A stretch of 64,000 nucleotides of DNA, taken from assembly GCA_012934845.2 (NCBI GenBank), contig WNNJ02003065.1, positions 1-64,000 of the forward strand, written 5' to 3'. Under the pieces are notes generated by a model. That model searched no databases and was not told the DNA's origin. It worked only from the letters and a program-made list of their open reading frames with translations. Every line of letters begins with the position of its first letter. Positions within the stretch are counted from its first letter, which is position 1. This stretch comes from Pomphorhynchus laevis. Lineage: Eukaryota > Acanthocephala > Palaeacanthocephala > Echinorhynchida > Pomphorhynchidae. Positions 10,510 to 21,759 of the stretch are shown piece after piece. The translations under genes and the position numbers were made by a program.

Positions 10510-11290
10510 CCTGCTCCAGGCGGGATTGCACCCCCCCACAATTGGAGCATGATGTGGGGGGGGGCTTACAACGAAGACCAGTATGTAGAGCCGCACAGTC
10601 GGACGAACCACACGCTTCACATGTAGGTGTCTCACTGCAGCTGGATGCCCAGTGTCCCCATTTGTGACACCGGCTGCAGTGAGGATTGGTATATTAATCT
10701 TTTTCAATAAGTGTAAAACAAAGATTAAAGCCCAAAAAGGGTTTACATTTTGAGTTCATCGGAACTTCTCCGTATTCCAGTGGGGCAGAGCAGAACCCAA
10801 TGGGTATTGGGTTACCCCTTTTTACCCAGAATAGACCGAAGTTAGAAACCTTATAGGATTTTTCTAGTAGTTTAATATCAGTATCATCAAGGTGACAGGG
10901 TAAATTCGATATTTTTAGAGTGCCGAGAAAGGGTTAAAAAGAATCGCACCATATTCAGATAAGGCTGATTCGAAGTGATCTATATAGTCCTTTGCCAGAT
11001 CAGCAGAGACAAATGAGATCTTTGACTCTGTCTCGTACAGCTTGACTGAATTGAAAATGACCCTGTTGGTCAATTTTTTACAGAAAGGCCTAAGGAACAC
11101 ATTTAATAAGAGATGCCTTTCAATCGGCTTCTTAAGCTTGATGACTATCAAATTTTGGAGTTTTGGAATCAGAGGAAGTACCTCCCCATCACCGTAAATC
11201 AAAGAAACGTCACTAACCTTCGTTGTCGTTGATTTAGACTCGGTAAATACATTAATACCGTATTTTTCTTCCATATTCGTATCCATTTGT
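10510..11290 (-). pseudogene. Gag-like ORF1 with CCHC zinc knuckles
   Basis: The amino-terminal half (10915 to about 11290) is a soluble, mixed-charge domain without a clear motif. Toward 10690-10540 the minus strand encodes Cys-rich sequence CSRCHKWGHWASSC (a CCHC knuckle), then CEACGSSDC and CSNCGG. This layout is that of ORF1 of I/Jockey/R1-type LINEs, an RNA-binding chaperone. The reading frame is broken between the two halves, so it is a relic. Confidence 0.68.
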
Positions 11291-11750
11291 GCTGAAAAAC
11301 TATATTTTTTGATTGTTATACATACTCGCAACGTGTAATACATGTCGATTACAATACGTAGGTGAAAGCAAACGCTTGTTAAATTTAAGAAATAGTAATC
11401 GGCGCACCGATTTAAAAGCAAAACGATCAACCGATTGCGCAGTCAAGAATTTGTTAACAAACGAATTGTGTTCATTCGAATATACGGTTGTAGTCACAAC
11501 ATTGTAGATGATAAAGAAAGGAAAAAAATGGAAATGATAATTTGTGGAGAAATCGCGAGTGATTCACCATCATTAATGGTGAATATGAGAGATGCATATT
11601 AGAGAGAATTAAGAGAGCTGCAACTCTTTTTATAGAGAGCTGCACCCGATTTTGAGAGTACGGGGCAGCGTTCTCTCAAAATCATTCTTGGAGGGACATT
11701 ACCTAGACTTTTGATTTTTTGCTTACTTTTGTAATTGTTCTCTTATTTTT

Positions 11751-11779
11751 AGATTGAAAAAGCCTTGGGCGAAACGTCA
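11751..11779 (+). ncRNA. Hammerhead-like core, PLE-2 3' region
   Basis: AGATTGAAAAA leads into a short GCC/GGC stem (11762-11764 with 11768-11770) and GAAACGTC. The layout matches the core beside PLE-1 and the PLE-type minimal hammerhead. The conserved box is degraded. Near-copies of the flanking TTTACTGGGCTTTTTCTAG occur at about 11816 and 11873. Confidence 0.45.
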
Positions 11780-12052
11780 TTATTTTTTTTGCTTACTAGT
11801 TTCATATATATAACTTTACTGGGCTTTTTCTAGATTAAAAATTATAACTTTATAACTTTATATACATAACTTTACTGGGCTTTTTCTAGATTGAAAATGG
11901 AACTCGATCATTTATCATTCATTATTTATGATGGAACAAAAATCATTCATTATCTCTGCTGTTTCAATAATTAAATTGTTTAAATAATTATATATATCAA
12001 AATTTCCGAAAAGAAGGAGCGATTCGGGATCGATTTGGACAGATTCCATATA

Positions 12053-12077
12053 CCTGAAGAAGACATTTTGTCGAAAC
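12053..12077 (+). ncRNA. Hammerhead-like core, isolated PLE tail
   Basis: CCTGAAGAAGAC-TTTT-GTCGAAAC has a GAC/GTC stem (12062-12064 with 12070-12072) and a GAAA box. It is the common minimal PLE form, here without adjacent endonuclease coding. It probably marks the 3' end of another PLE fragment spanning about 11900-12110. Confidence 0.5.
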
Positions 12078-12178
12078 ATTGTTAAGTACATATAATAAAT
12101 AATAAAAAAAACTGTCTGGGTCGGTTTCTATTAATTCTTAGCTATTTATATATATTCAATTAGAAAATATATAAGTCC

Positions 12179-12715
12179 GTGGGTCCAGGATTAAATTCAT
12201 GTTCAGATCTAACTCATGCTCTACTATGCCCTGTTTATCTTTGTATATCCGTAAGTCCGGTATTCCAATTGAATCATGGACCGCTGTTATCAAGCATATT
12301 TTATGATAAAACTCGCCGGGCATATTTATCCTTGCCCAATGCGCCCAAGGGCAATTGTTGCGATCCCATACAGGTAAAATAAAATTGTTATAGTTATAGT
12401 TATAGACGCTGCGGAGTTTTATTATACGCATTGCCCAATTTGAAATCACATTCATTTTCTTTGATTCTAATTGAAGTCCAGGATTCAATTAAAATCAAAT
12501 TGATTCAATTAGTAGGTGCTTTATTATACCTGTCTTGGATCGCAACAATTGCCTTTGGGCGCATTGGGCAAGGATAAATATGCCGAGAGAGTTCCGTTAT
12601 AAAAGATTCTTGATAACAGCGGTCCAGGATTCAATTGGAATCCTAAACTTATGGATATGCAAAGATGAACAGGGCATAGTAGAGCATGAGTTGGATCGAA
12701 AACCAACGTTAGTAC
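12179..12715. repeat. Large inverted repeat, two ~190-bp arms
   Basis: Sequence from about 12179 to 12375 reappears in reverse complement at about 12530-12715. Examples are the GCGCCCAAGGGCAATTGTTGCGATC region against GATCGCAACAATTGCCTTTG. The arms differ by scattered substitutions. The ~150-base spacer holds AT-rich sequence with TATAGT repeats. ORFs read across the arms are mirror images and not genes. Confidence 0.88.
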
Positions 12716-12739
12716 CCACATATATCATCAAAGATGAAT

Positions 12740-13105
12740 GTGATTTAAAATGGGGCTAAGAGTATAATAAAACTTTGCAACATAAAAAACAAACAAGTGC
12801 AGAACTTAACAACTCCTTCGAAAACGCTGACTAAGAGGGGATATAACCGGCGATTTATTACGGGTATTATCAAACGGGTAATGATCGAACCGTCTATAAA
12901 AAATCTCAACCCGTGAGGACAGCGCTGACAATTGTCTAGCACCAAAAGATTTTCAACTAGATACTATCAACATCGTGAAACAAACGTATGATCAACTTGC
13001 ATCTAATATCAAAAAGCCTAGTGTGTTTCATACGATAAGGCGAACAATCAGATCCGTTGTTGTCCACAGCAAATTGAATGGCAAAACAAAAAATAAGGCA
13101 GGTCA
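12740..13105 (+). other. Unassigned stretch with a possible PLE connector trace
   Basis: No long ORF is present. A short plus-strand segment near 12820-12890 reads LTKRGYNRRFITGIIKRV, which resembles the basic RGY segment after the RT of PLEs. This is a weak call. The rest shows nothing recognisable. Confidence 0.25.
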
Positions 13106-13109
13106 CCAA

Positions 13110-15430
13110 TATAGCTGTCATTATTTGATATCATTTTAGCATCATTTTGGTTTTTGGTTTATTTGAAAGCAACTTTAGCAAAACAATTACATGTAAATTT
13201 CTATAACATAAAGTATGTTAAATAAGGCACTTATTATAATACATATATAGGCTGTTTTGTAACTTATTTGCAATGGACTCGCTACTTATTTGACCTGATA
13301 TATATCTTCAACTTTTAATCGTTTGATTTATTATTACATTTATATATCCCTGGTTTCGTATACTCATTTTTTAATTAAAGAATAAAGAATTTTAAAATTT
13401 TAAAGCGCATAATTTTAATATGCGCAGAATAATGAAAGTAAACGAAATCAAAATATGTAGAAAATAGCTCGATTTGCTTTCTTATAAGATCAAACACCCA
13501 TGAACATTTTATGACTGTAATCTGCGACGACGATTATTAGATTTTTATAGATAAGGAAAGTGTACAAAATCCATGAATTCATTTGTCTGATCTTAGTTGG
13601 CAAAAGTTTTGTCGATAATTTTATTTTGAATTCTTTCGAATGTTAAATTCTTCTGAAGCGTGGATAAATCACAAATGGTAAGCAAATTCAATTTTGCTAA
13701 TAAAATAAAATACCGGACAGACTTTATTAAAGAGTATGCATTGCTGGTATTTATGATATTTGTGTACTTTCTGACGCAACATTTCTAATGAGAAATCTTA
13801 AAATGAGGAAATTACGATATATTTTTAATATATCATAAATACATACGAACCATTTATGACTGTTAATATGACTGAACATGTTATGACTGAACATGCAATG
13901 CTGAAATTTATGATATTTGTGTATTTTCCAGTGCAACAATTCTAGTGAGAAAGACGAAGATTAAAAATCGTTCATCAGTTTTTGTTAATGAAAACGAGCA
14001 TGCACTTAAATAGGCATAAACTTTTGCTTATTTTGAATTCATTTTAATATTGCCAAACGCTTCTGTTCTTTTTTATAAGATAGAACTATAATAGCTGTCA
14101 TTATTTGATCACATTTTAGCATCATTTTGGTTTTTGGTTTATTTGAAAGCAACTTTAGCAAAACAATGGCATGTAAATTTCTATAAAATAAAGTATGTTA
14201 AATCAGACACTTCTTATAATACATATATAGGCTGTTTTGTAACTTATTAACCATGGACTCACTACTTATTTGGCCTGATATGTATATTCAACTTTTAATC
14301 GTTTGATTTATTATTACATTTATGTATCCCTGGTTTCGTATATAATTAAAAAATAAAGAATTTTAACATTTTAAAGCGCATACATTTAATATGCGCAGAA
14401 TAATTAAAATAAACGAAATCAAAATGCATACTTTAACATCTCAAATACAAAAAATTCGTATTTGCTAATAATCAATGTCGCTACTATGTGAAGAGCAGTA
14501 CGATTTGCTTCCTTATAAAATCACATAGAGAGGAACTATTTATGACTGTAATCTGTGATGAAGATTATTTTAGTTTTATAGATAAAGAAAATGTACAAAA
14601 TCCATGAATTTATTTGTCCAATCTTAATAGGTAAAAGTTTTGTCGATAATTTTATCTTGTCTTTTAATAAGATAGAACTATAATAGATGTCATTATTTGA
14701 TCTTATTTATCATCATTTTGTTTTTGGGCGTTTTTCGAGAGCAACTTTGGAAAAACAATTACAGGTGGTATTTTATAACAATGAAGTATGGTTAATCAGG
14801 CACCTTTTTTAATACATATATAGGCTTGTTTGCACTTTCGCCATGAACTCTTTACTTATTTGACCTGATATATATCTTCAACTTTTATTCGTTTGATTTA
14901 TTATTACATTTATTTATCCCTGGTTTCGTATACTCATCTTTTCGATTAAAAAAATAAAGAATTTTAAAATTGTAAAGCGCATACATTTAATATGCGCAGA
15001 ATAATGAAAGTAAACGAAATCAAAATGCATACTTTAACATCTCAAATACAAAATATCAGTATTTACCAATAATCAATGTCGTAACAGCACGGGAAATAAT
15101 TCGATTTGATTCATTTTAAAATCAAACAACGATGAACGTTTGATGAATTTGTGTTGACTATTATTTTATATTTTTTAGGTAAAGAAAATTCATAAAACCA
15201 TGAATTTATTTGTCCAATCTTAACGGGCAAAAGTTTTGTCGGTAATTTTATTTTGAATTCTTTCAAATGTTGAATTCTTCCGAAGCTTGAATAAATCACG
15301 CCTATAAGCAGATATTAATTTGATGCAAAAATAAAATACAGCATGGACTTTAATAAAGAGCAAGCAATGCTGATATTTATGATACTTGTATGCTTTCTCG
15401 TACAATATTTCTTGTTTGATAAACGTAAAA
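13110..15430 (+). repeat. Three-copy tandem repeat of unknown family (~0.6-1.0 kb unit)
   Basis: Copies start at about 13110, 14093 and 14683, each with TGTCATTATTTGAT and then a TTTGGTTTTTG(G/T) segment. Shared internal landmarks are TAAAGCGCATA..TTTAATATGCGCAG and TTTTGTCGATAATTTTAT. Copies 1 and 3 share a distal part (GAATTCTTC, AATAAATCAC, CAATGCTG..TTTATGAT) that copy 2 lacks, which explains the uneven spacing. No coding potential, tail or inverted ends were found. It could be a satellite or a tandemly inserted non-autonomous element. Confidence 0.85.
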
Positions 15431-15434
15431 AATT

Positions 15435-16055
15435 AATAAAATAAGAATCGAGCGATTCGATGTATATTTTATCAACAATTATATATGATTCTTATTTTTA
15501 TTTTTGTCGATTCTCCAGTGGTAACTCCCATTCGTGCATCCTTTGAACTTCACGTTCCAGGTAATCACCCCCGCTGAAGACCACAGCGCCGTTGGTTAGA
15601 CTCGATCAACAAAGATCTGACATCTCTGCAGAATATAAGAAACAAGGAATACCAACGGTAGGAATGGAGGAAACTGGTCATGGTAGCAGACCATGCCAAG
15701 CATGACAAATACTGTATAAGAAGATTTTTAATAGTATAATGGTAAGATAGTATTAAAAATTTTAAGTTTAAAATTTTTAAATTTTACTCAACATATGATT
15801 GTGTGAATTAGAAGATGCTTCAACTCAACCTGAAAAAATAGAAAAATAGGTATGTATTGTTAAATGATTATAGGGTTATGCTCCTAATCATATTTAGCGT
15901 AGACACAAACAATATCTGACGAAATCGAGCTATTGTATAATAATAAAGACCAGACGATACGGTAGGGTACATCACTGGTTTACGATCGACAGAATGGGCA
16001 ACAACTTGCATTGTCTCGAGAGAACTTAGCGAAACGGGCTAAATCTGTCCTAGCA
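15435..16055. other. No gene recognised
   Basis: The stretch has AT-rich low-complexity parts (15430-15500, 15720-15790) and more balanced sequence at 15510-15720. No ORF over 60 residues with recognisable content is present. The right edge (about 15900-16055) may belong to the PLE that begins next. Confidence 0.5.
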
Positions 16056-16059
16056 AGAA

Positions 16060-16500
16060 TGCAGCTTAATGCGTACAAAAAAGAGTGGTAAAATTTTGAT
16101 ACGGAACAGAAGGCCATGGAAACGACATAAATGTTTTATGAAATTTAAAGCTAAATGCATTAACAGACAAAGCAGCCCAGACAAACGTAGAAAAAATTTT
16201 ATAGAATCTTTTCTTAGTATGAAAGGCATATTAATACGTAGAGGCGATATGGGCAGATCCCTAGTAGTTGTAGACACTTATGAATACGTAAAGAAAGGAA
16301 TTGATCTTATATCGGACACAAAAAGATTTGCTATATTGAAGAAAGAATCTATGAAGGCGACGGCTACCAAATAAAACAAGATCCTCATGAAACTACATAA
16401 ATCTAACAAAATATCTAATTACTCATATTAGAGAGTGCCTAGTGCAGCAGCTCATCCAGGTTTCTTGTACCTCAAGAAAGTGTACCTTTTTTGATGTTGC
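16060..16500 (+). mobile_element. PLE-3, amino-terminal RT region only
   Basis: A plus-strand ORF (16069-16374) contains RRGDMGRSLVVVDTYEYVKK followed by LISDTKRFAILKK. This matches the DKGRGVVV...YxxKGxxLLSDTxxF pattern that opens PLE reverse transcriptases. A P-rich segment in another frame near 16440-16490 fits the next conserved block (FYGLPKVHK type). The catalytic palm is missing, so this is a fragment. Confidence 0.7.
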
Positions 16501-16734
16501 TAAAAAACACAGTTCGATTACTACTAGAACAGACTTTATTATTCCTAGACAAGCTGGTGGTAGCGGTATAGCAATGAGTGACCAAAAGTGTCCATAATGT
16601 GTCACTTCATAACACCGATACATCTCGCGCATCCTTCACTGCTAGGCAACCGGGTCATGCTGTCACTGCTATCTGATGGATAATGATGGATGAACTTAAC
16701 CAGTTCATCCATAATTTGCCTGGGCCCTCTTAAT

Positions 16735-17130
16735 TGTCAATCATTGCACTCAATGGTGGACTCAATTATCCACGTTCTTCCCAAATCTAATCTCAATATC
16801 CTCCGTCTCACTGAAACATGACATCAAAATGATGATCTTGCCATTCGTCGACTACGTCTTAATGGTTAGTCTGTCACACAATTTTCACGATCTCTTTGTA
16901 ACTCCAGTCACAAACCTTTAGTTCGTCACAGTGGCCTAATAATTTTGGTCAACTATTCTATCACTGTTACCGCACATACATCTTCCTGTCAATCAGTCAC
17001 CACCTTCGAACTATTATGTTGTGCCATTTCACTTTCATCGCTCTCTTTCAACTTATCTTTGATTTACCGCTCAGGATTCGTTCCATTATTCTCCATATTC
17101 TTAAAAGAGCTCTTTAAAGAATATGAAGAG
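16735..17130 (+). pseudogene. LINE AP-endonuclease fragment
   Basis: Plus-strand reading gives NLNILRLTET followed closely by QNDDLAIRRLRLNG, close to the LFCLTESWHSDSDDLSIRRL segment of the LINE-A endonuclease (26328-26846 and 57975-58781). The AP endonuclease cuts target DNA for priming. The fragment has several stops, lacks the RT, and is more diverged than the LINE-A copies. Sequence right of it to about 17640 is unassigned. Confidence 0.6.
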
Positions 17131-17699
17131 CTCTTCAAAGCACTTTACTGCTCCCGAGTTTCTTCCATCGTCGATTTCATACTTGCACTCCGGAAATTTC
17201 TACTAATACGTAAACACTCTACTCCTTGTTTTGACAGTTAATGTCGCTCAATTAAGCGTGATTTACATCACCAACATAGGACGTATAAGCATTTTATTTA
17301 TTACAGAACTATCATCCTATTTTCATTCATCCACGATCAATTCCTCAACAAACGACGTTATTATCGTTCTCTTATTCAGACTAAAGCTACACTCTTTTGG
17401 AATAATCAACTGTCATCCGCGACTATTGTTCGGACTCTCTGAAAAGTTTTAAATCGACAAGTTCCGCTTGTCTCTTCTTTTTCCGTTTGCTTAATTGATC
17501 CTTCAATTTTCGATAGTTTTCTCAAATTTAAACTTGGTAATGTCATAATTTCCACCTCTTGATTACTCTTCAGTCGTTGTCACATCTTGTGCTTATGAAC
17601 TTTGCAACCTATCGCCCAATATAACAAAATGCCTCGTCAACGAGCCAATAAATGAAGACATTGGTTATTTGCTTCGCAAAAAAAACTCTTCGCCTTTTT

Positions 17700-18600
17700 C
17701 ACGTGCATGCTGTAGAGATGGATGGCACATGTGACACGATTTTAAAGTATGCATGCGTGTTGAATCACCAAATGATAAGAGCCGTAACCACCGTTGCTAT
17801 TTATACATGTCTGCAAGCTATACTAGAAACTCTTATTAAACAAAAACTTAAGGGTGAAGATGTGGGCGGCGCTGTTCGAATTATATCCTGCAATCATACC
17901 TTAGTTCAGCCAGAAGTCAATTCTACTATATACCACACTTCAACACCAACAAGCATAGCTTCGGAAATTTTCTCGTCAAACTCGAACATCTTAAAGCTAC
18001 TGCGAAGTCATTCATTTCGGCCATTCGGTTGTTCCATTGCTCCTCCACAGGGAGGTTTAATGGCCTTAGTATCTTACATTTATTCGATTTGCTCGGTCCA
18101 ACGGCTGGTGCACTTGGGGAAACATTACTCACTTTGCGGGGTCGTACTAAGACATAAACCGTTTATTTTTGGCGCTAGACTTTTATCCATTTAAAGAAAG
18201 AACGTGACATACGATCTATTCCCGTCGTCTTCACTATCCGAAACATTGCAGCTAAGCTGACAAACGCTTCACTACCAAGCCTTGTCTGACTAAGATTTCG
18301 CCAGTCCGGTTTGGGTTCGGGGTTACAAGCGGTCTGGAAGCTGCTGTTCCCGTAGACAGAGCTTTGGCACATAGAAGCGTTAAAGACAGAAACGTTTTGG
18401 TTCGACTTCAGCAACACGTTCATTGCCCTCAGCCGCGAAGCAATGTTTGTAGCGATGGAAAGATACGTCCCGTAAATCTCGATTTTGTTAGGGCAGCTTA
18501 TGACTGTCCTTTATGTGTGCTCCTCGGTGATCACATTGTCTAGTCAATCGAGGGCGTACAGGAGGGGACCCATAGGGACCACTCTTCTCAATTGTAGACT
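17700..18600 (+). pseudogene. LINE-E reverse transcriptase, amino-terminal half (broken)
   Basis: Several plus-strand frames together show a non-LTR-type RT. GEDVGGAVRIISCNHTLVQP lies ahead of the RT, FNGLSILHLFDLLGP matches the GGxDGLRPQHLxDL block, and IPVVFTIRNIAAKLTN the RRxAAK block. FWFDFSNTFIALSRE is palm motif A and SIEGVQEG the QQGDP-type box. This RT family, with a separate C-terminal domain, is common in invertebrates; I cannot name its clade. It is interrupted at about 18600 by PLE sequence. At least three frame changes are apparent. Confidence 0.6.
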
Positions 18601-19590
18601 ATTGATGATGTTCTGTTAATATGCATCGATGGCAAAGATAACCTTTCCCAATTTTTAACAATGATAAATGATGGACCAACGACGTTTATCTGTGATCGTT
18701 GAGATTCAGTTCACTTCCTGGACGTGACGATCATGCGAGTGCAAATCATAGGTCAAATAGCTTTTATACAAAACTCTCCAGAAAAGCACCGTCCATTGAT
18801 CTGTATTTACATGCTAAGCGATCATAACAGCAGTACAAAAAGATCAGTTATACATAATGAGATACGACGTATAATTAAAATACCCAGCAAGCTCACGGCA
18901 AGGTATGAAGCCATACTAGCAATTAAAAGCGATGTTCTGAAACGAAGATATATAAAGCTAGAAATTGATCGTGAAATTCGCAAAGCGGCCAAACTTCGGA
19001 GAAACGAATCGCTTCTTAAACGCAGCACTAAGGCATTACAAACGATGGTTGTTTATCAATTTTGTCCGTGCTACAATTAGTACATCACGACATTGTGAAG
19101 GCTTATAGCACTGTGGTTGTAACAGAAAACCCTCACGTGATATTTTTAAAAAGTGTAAAGAACATAAAACAGGCATTAGCGAGGTCACGATTTGTATATT
19201 ATACAGCTAACGAAAGAGTGTTGAAACAATGCATTTGTCGACTATGGGACCAACCCAGGTGTAAAGTTTAACACAGCAAAGTTTATTCGCAGCGGAGTCA
19301 CAAAAAGTAAGTATCGTATAAATATCGAAAACAGCGTCAATTGTGCCTTCTCATATATTATTTGTGCAGCTACTTGCCGCCTATGTGCTATTCAATACGT
19401 TGGATACAGCCAATGCGTTAAACATAACGATAAACAACCATCGTGCATACATAAACAGATTATAACAGATGGTGCTGTACAACACCTACTAAGTCATGGT
19501 CATGTGAGCGAAAAACTATTTAATTATGCAATTATTCAGAATAGTTTGGACGAGTATAAGAATAAGAGAAATAAGGAATAATTCTGGATT
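18595..19590 (+). mobile_element. PLE-4, RT end and GIY-YIG, degraded
   Basis: Plus-strand frames give IDDVLLICIDGKDN (YxDD box), HFLDVTIMRVQ (the FLDV block after the palm), the basic region at 18840-19080, and RLCAIQYVGYSQ at about 19380-19410 (YIG strand). The order is that of a PLE. It starts at the YxDD box, apparently 5'-truncated into LINE-E, and has several frame breaks. Confidence 0.75.
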
Positions 19591-19599
19591 GTACAGCAA

Positions 19600-20910
19600 A
19601 AGAAGCAATGTCAAAATTGTACTTCAACAGAAGCAATGTCAAAACATATCCATAAACTCATACAACCGTTAGTAACAACAATGGTTAGTTATGTAAGAAA
19701 TTCATTGAATTTTGTTAAAAAGATAAGAAATATGGATATAAATCCTAATGACAAAATTTTGTTCAAAATTGATGTGGAGTAACTCTATACACGGATTCTT
19801 CATGATATAGGAATTGATTAAGTTCAACGAGCAATGCAATAAAGATACTATCCGAAACTTAAACGACTACAAATAATGAAATGCTTCAAATAAATCCTCC
19901 ATTGCACAATATGTTCATGTTCGGTGAGAAAATATATAGGGAAGTTACTGGTAATGCATAGGTACACCAGTAGCGCCCGCAGTCGCGAACTTATACCTTG
20001 ATTAATATGAACATAAATTTTTCAAGACACAAGATCAAAAACCATTGGTAAAATACATCGATGATGTTTTTGGCATTTAGAGAGGATCAAACGCTTTTGG
20101 CCCTATGACATACAGCCTAGAACTTAAATCAAAAACAAACATTTTAGACGTTACAGTGTATATATACCGAAATAATAAACTTCAGACAACACAGAAAAGA
20201 AACGTCAAAAAATTTGTACATTCATACACGTAGCAACCATCCAGCATCCATCAAACGACGCTTCATTTTCAGTAGATTCCTGTGAATATTACGCTTATGT
20301 GAAGCGTAATAACGGACTACTTGAAAAGAGGCATAAATTACAGCATTAAAAATATAAGATTGAGAAATAGACTTTAACCAATAAACATTGATGTAGCCAT
20401 TACAGCGCAAAAGATAACAAATTTCATTGCTTAAAAATATGTGACAATCATAGGAAAACAGCAAATAAATGTAGTAAATACAACAGAAACCGCTCAAAAT
20501 GTTGTAAAAACATAAAAGAAACTAACATGATACAAAGCGCAGCAACAAAATTAAAATATCATGGACAGTACGACACATCATATGAATCAACAGGTATAGT
20601 ATATATTACAAACTGCACACAATGCAACGCACAATATGTAGGAAGAAGTGGATTGCCATTTAATAGCCATTTAAAAATGGAAGAAGTGACATCAAAATAA
20701 AATTGACTGAGAGAGACTCTATCGTAAAACTATAAAAAATCACAATCATAATACAGATTTATTTAAAAATGTAATTATCAAACATAACATTCGTTGCACT
20801 GAAGAATGGCGTAAAAGCGAACATATATGGGTTGGCAGATTAATGACCGATAGAGATCGAGACTGGTTCCTCATGGAACCAGTTAAATCCGGAAATAGAC
20901 AACGATAGGG
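19600..20910 (+). mobile_element. PLE-5, RT palm to GIY-YIG, degraded
   Basis: Plus-strand frames show FVKKIRNMDI and KILFKIDVE (motif A region), GTPVAPAVANLYL (motif B), LVKYIDDVFGI (motif C) and ILDVTVYIYRNNKL. Later come a Cys-rich knuckle near 20480 and YITNCTQCNAQYVGRSG (GIY-YIG) at about 20600-20655. EEWRKSEHIWVGRLMTDRD (20800-20870) is the end of the nuclease domain. It is longer than the other PLE copies here but carries several stops and frame breaks. Confidence 0.82.
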
Positions 20911-21239
20911 TACACATCGATCCATGATCGACTCATATCTTGTGGAATCTATTTGGCGTAGAAGGCACCGAAACGACAACAGTTTTGATGCTATTTTGTG
21001 TGCAGCAGTAATTATCTGGGCTCGCAATGGAGCGAGTGTGTGTTGATTTCCGACTTGATTAATCTCATCTGTATTTGATGAGATGCGTATAACGCTACTA
21101 TAAAAAGCAGCTACCAACGGTGTCATATGGCCAAGATCTCTGTAGAAATTCGCAGCTTTGGGTCGTAAACTGTGAGCGACGCCTGCGTGTGCGTGAACAT
21201 TATCCCTATGACACCGAGAAAAACAATGGGGCAGTAAGA

Positions 21240-21272
21240 CATTGCGTCGAAACGAAAAGTTTCGACGCAATG
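21240..21272. repeat. Perfect 14-bp hairpin
   Basis: CATTGCGTCGAAAC, loop GAAAA, then its exact reverse complement. The outer bases continue into short ATGCAAT repeats on the right. Confidence 0.93.
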
Positions 21273-21716
21273 TATGCAATGTATGCAATTTTCGTGCAAA
21301 TTGCATACGGATATTGACTGGCCTCAGGAGACGTGAACCAACCGGTAATTGACTTTCTGAGCATGTGTCTCACAAACGCTGAATTATTTAATGCTGACAT
21401 ATATTTGCCGAAAGTATTTGTTTCTTCAGCCAATAGAGCCAGGGCCTCCTCTTGCTTGGCTCGTTTGATTGCCTCCAGGGGCAAAGGACGAGTGGAGGGG
21501 TCCAAGGACACCAACAGTGGTCAGGGAAACGAGTAGAAGGGCCACTTAAGTATAGCTCTTCTATTAGTTTCCCGGTTTTGCCTGTAGAAACAGGTCTTCG
21601 CCTGTTTATGGGAGGGGAGGATGATGAATTAGAACAGACGCGAAAGGAACGGTCGGATAGATATGAGGCGAACCATGCTACGGAGGAGGAAGGATGCATT
21701 TTATGTATTTTAAGAC

Positions 21717-21749
21717 ATTTCTAAAGACGGCAGTTCCGTCTTTAGAAAT
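21717..21749. repeat. Perfect 14-bp hairpin
   Basis: ATTTCTAAAGACGG, loop CAGTT, then CCGTCTTTAGAAAT. The ACGG/CCGT inner stem recalls the hairpins at 24052-24071 and 24403-24422. Confidence 0.93.
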
Positions 21750-21759
21750 GACATTTAAT

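Larger units (their letters stand above)
10015..11327 (-). mobile_element. ORF1-only LINE derivative inside PLE-2
   Basis: The insertion is bounded by direct repeats GCAACGTGTAA (10004-10014 and 11328-11338). On the minus strand it begins near an ORF1-type start (about 11290) and runs through a gag-like protein with zinc knuckles. It ends in AATAAA and a short TTTA repeat tail beside the left duplication. No RT or endonuclease sequence is present. The target duplication and tail indicate LINE-type retrotransposition, presumably by enzymes supplied in trans. Confidence 0.75.
9449..11790 (+). mobile_element. PLE-2, interrupted by an ORF1-only LINE derivative
   Basis: Left part (9449-10014) encodes the PLE connector: a basic, Arg-rich region (RRYTRRQIYNDVKHVRRLGQ) and a Cys knuckle (CQPCKKPRCKTC). 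Right part (11328-about 11507) resumes with the GIY-YIG sequence LQYVGESKRLL. Between them lies a 1.3-kb insertion flanked by an 11-base duplication. The 3' region to about 11790 holds a hammerhead-like core. The RT is absent (5' truncation), and frames shift in the left part. Confidence 0.82.

Noticed and set aside
12156-12759. Pairs of ORFs on both strands with similar proteins
   Set aside because: They are mirror images of the inverted repeat arms and do not resemble any protein family.
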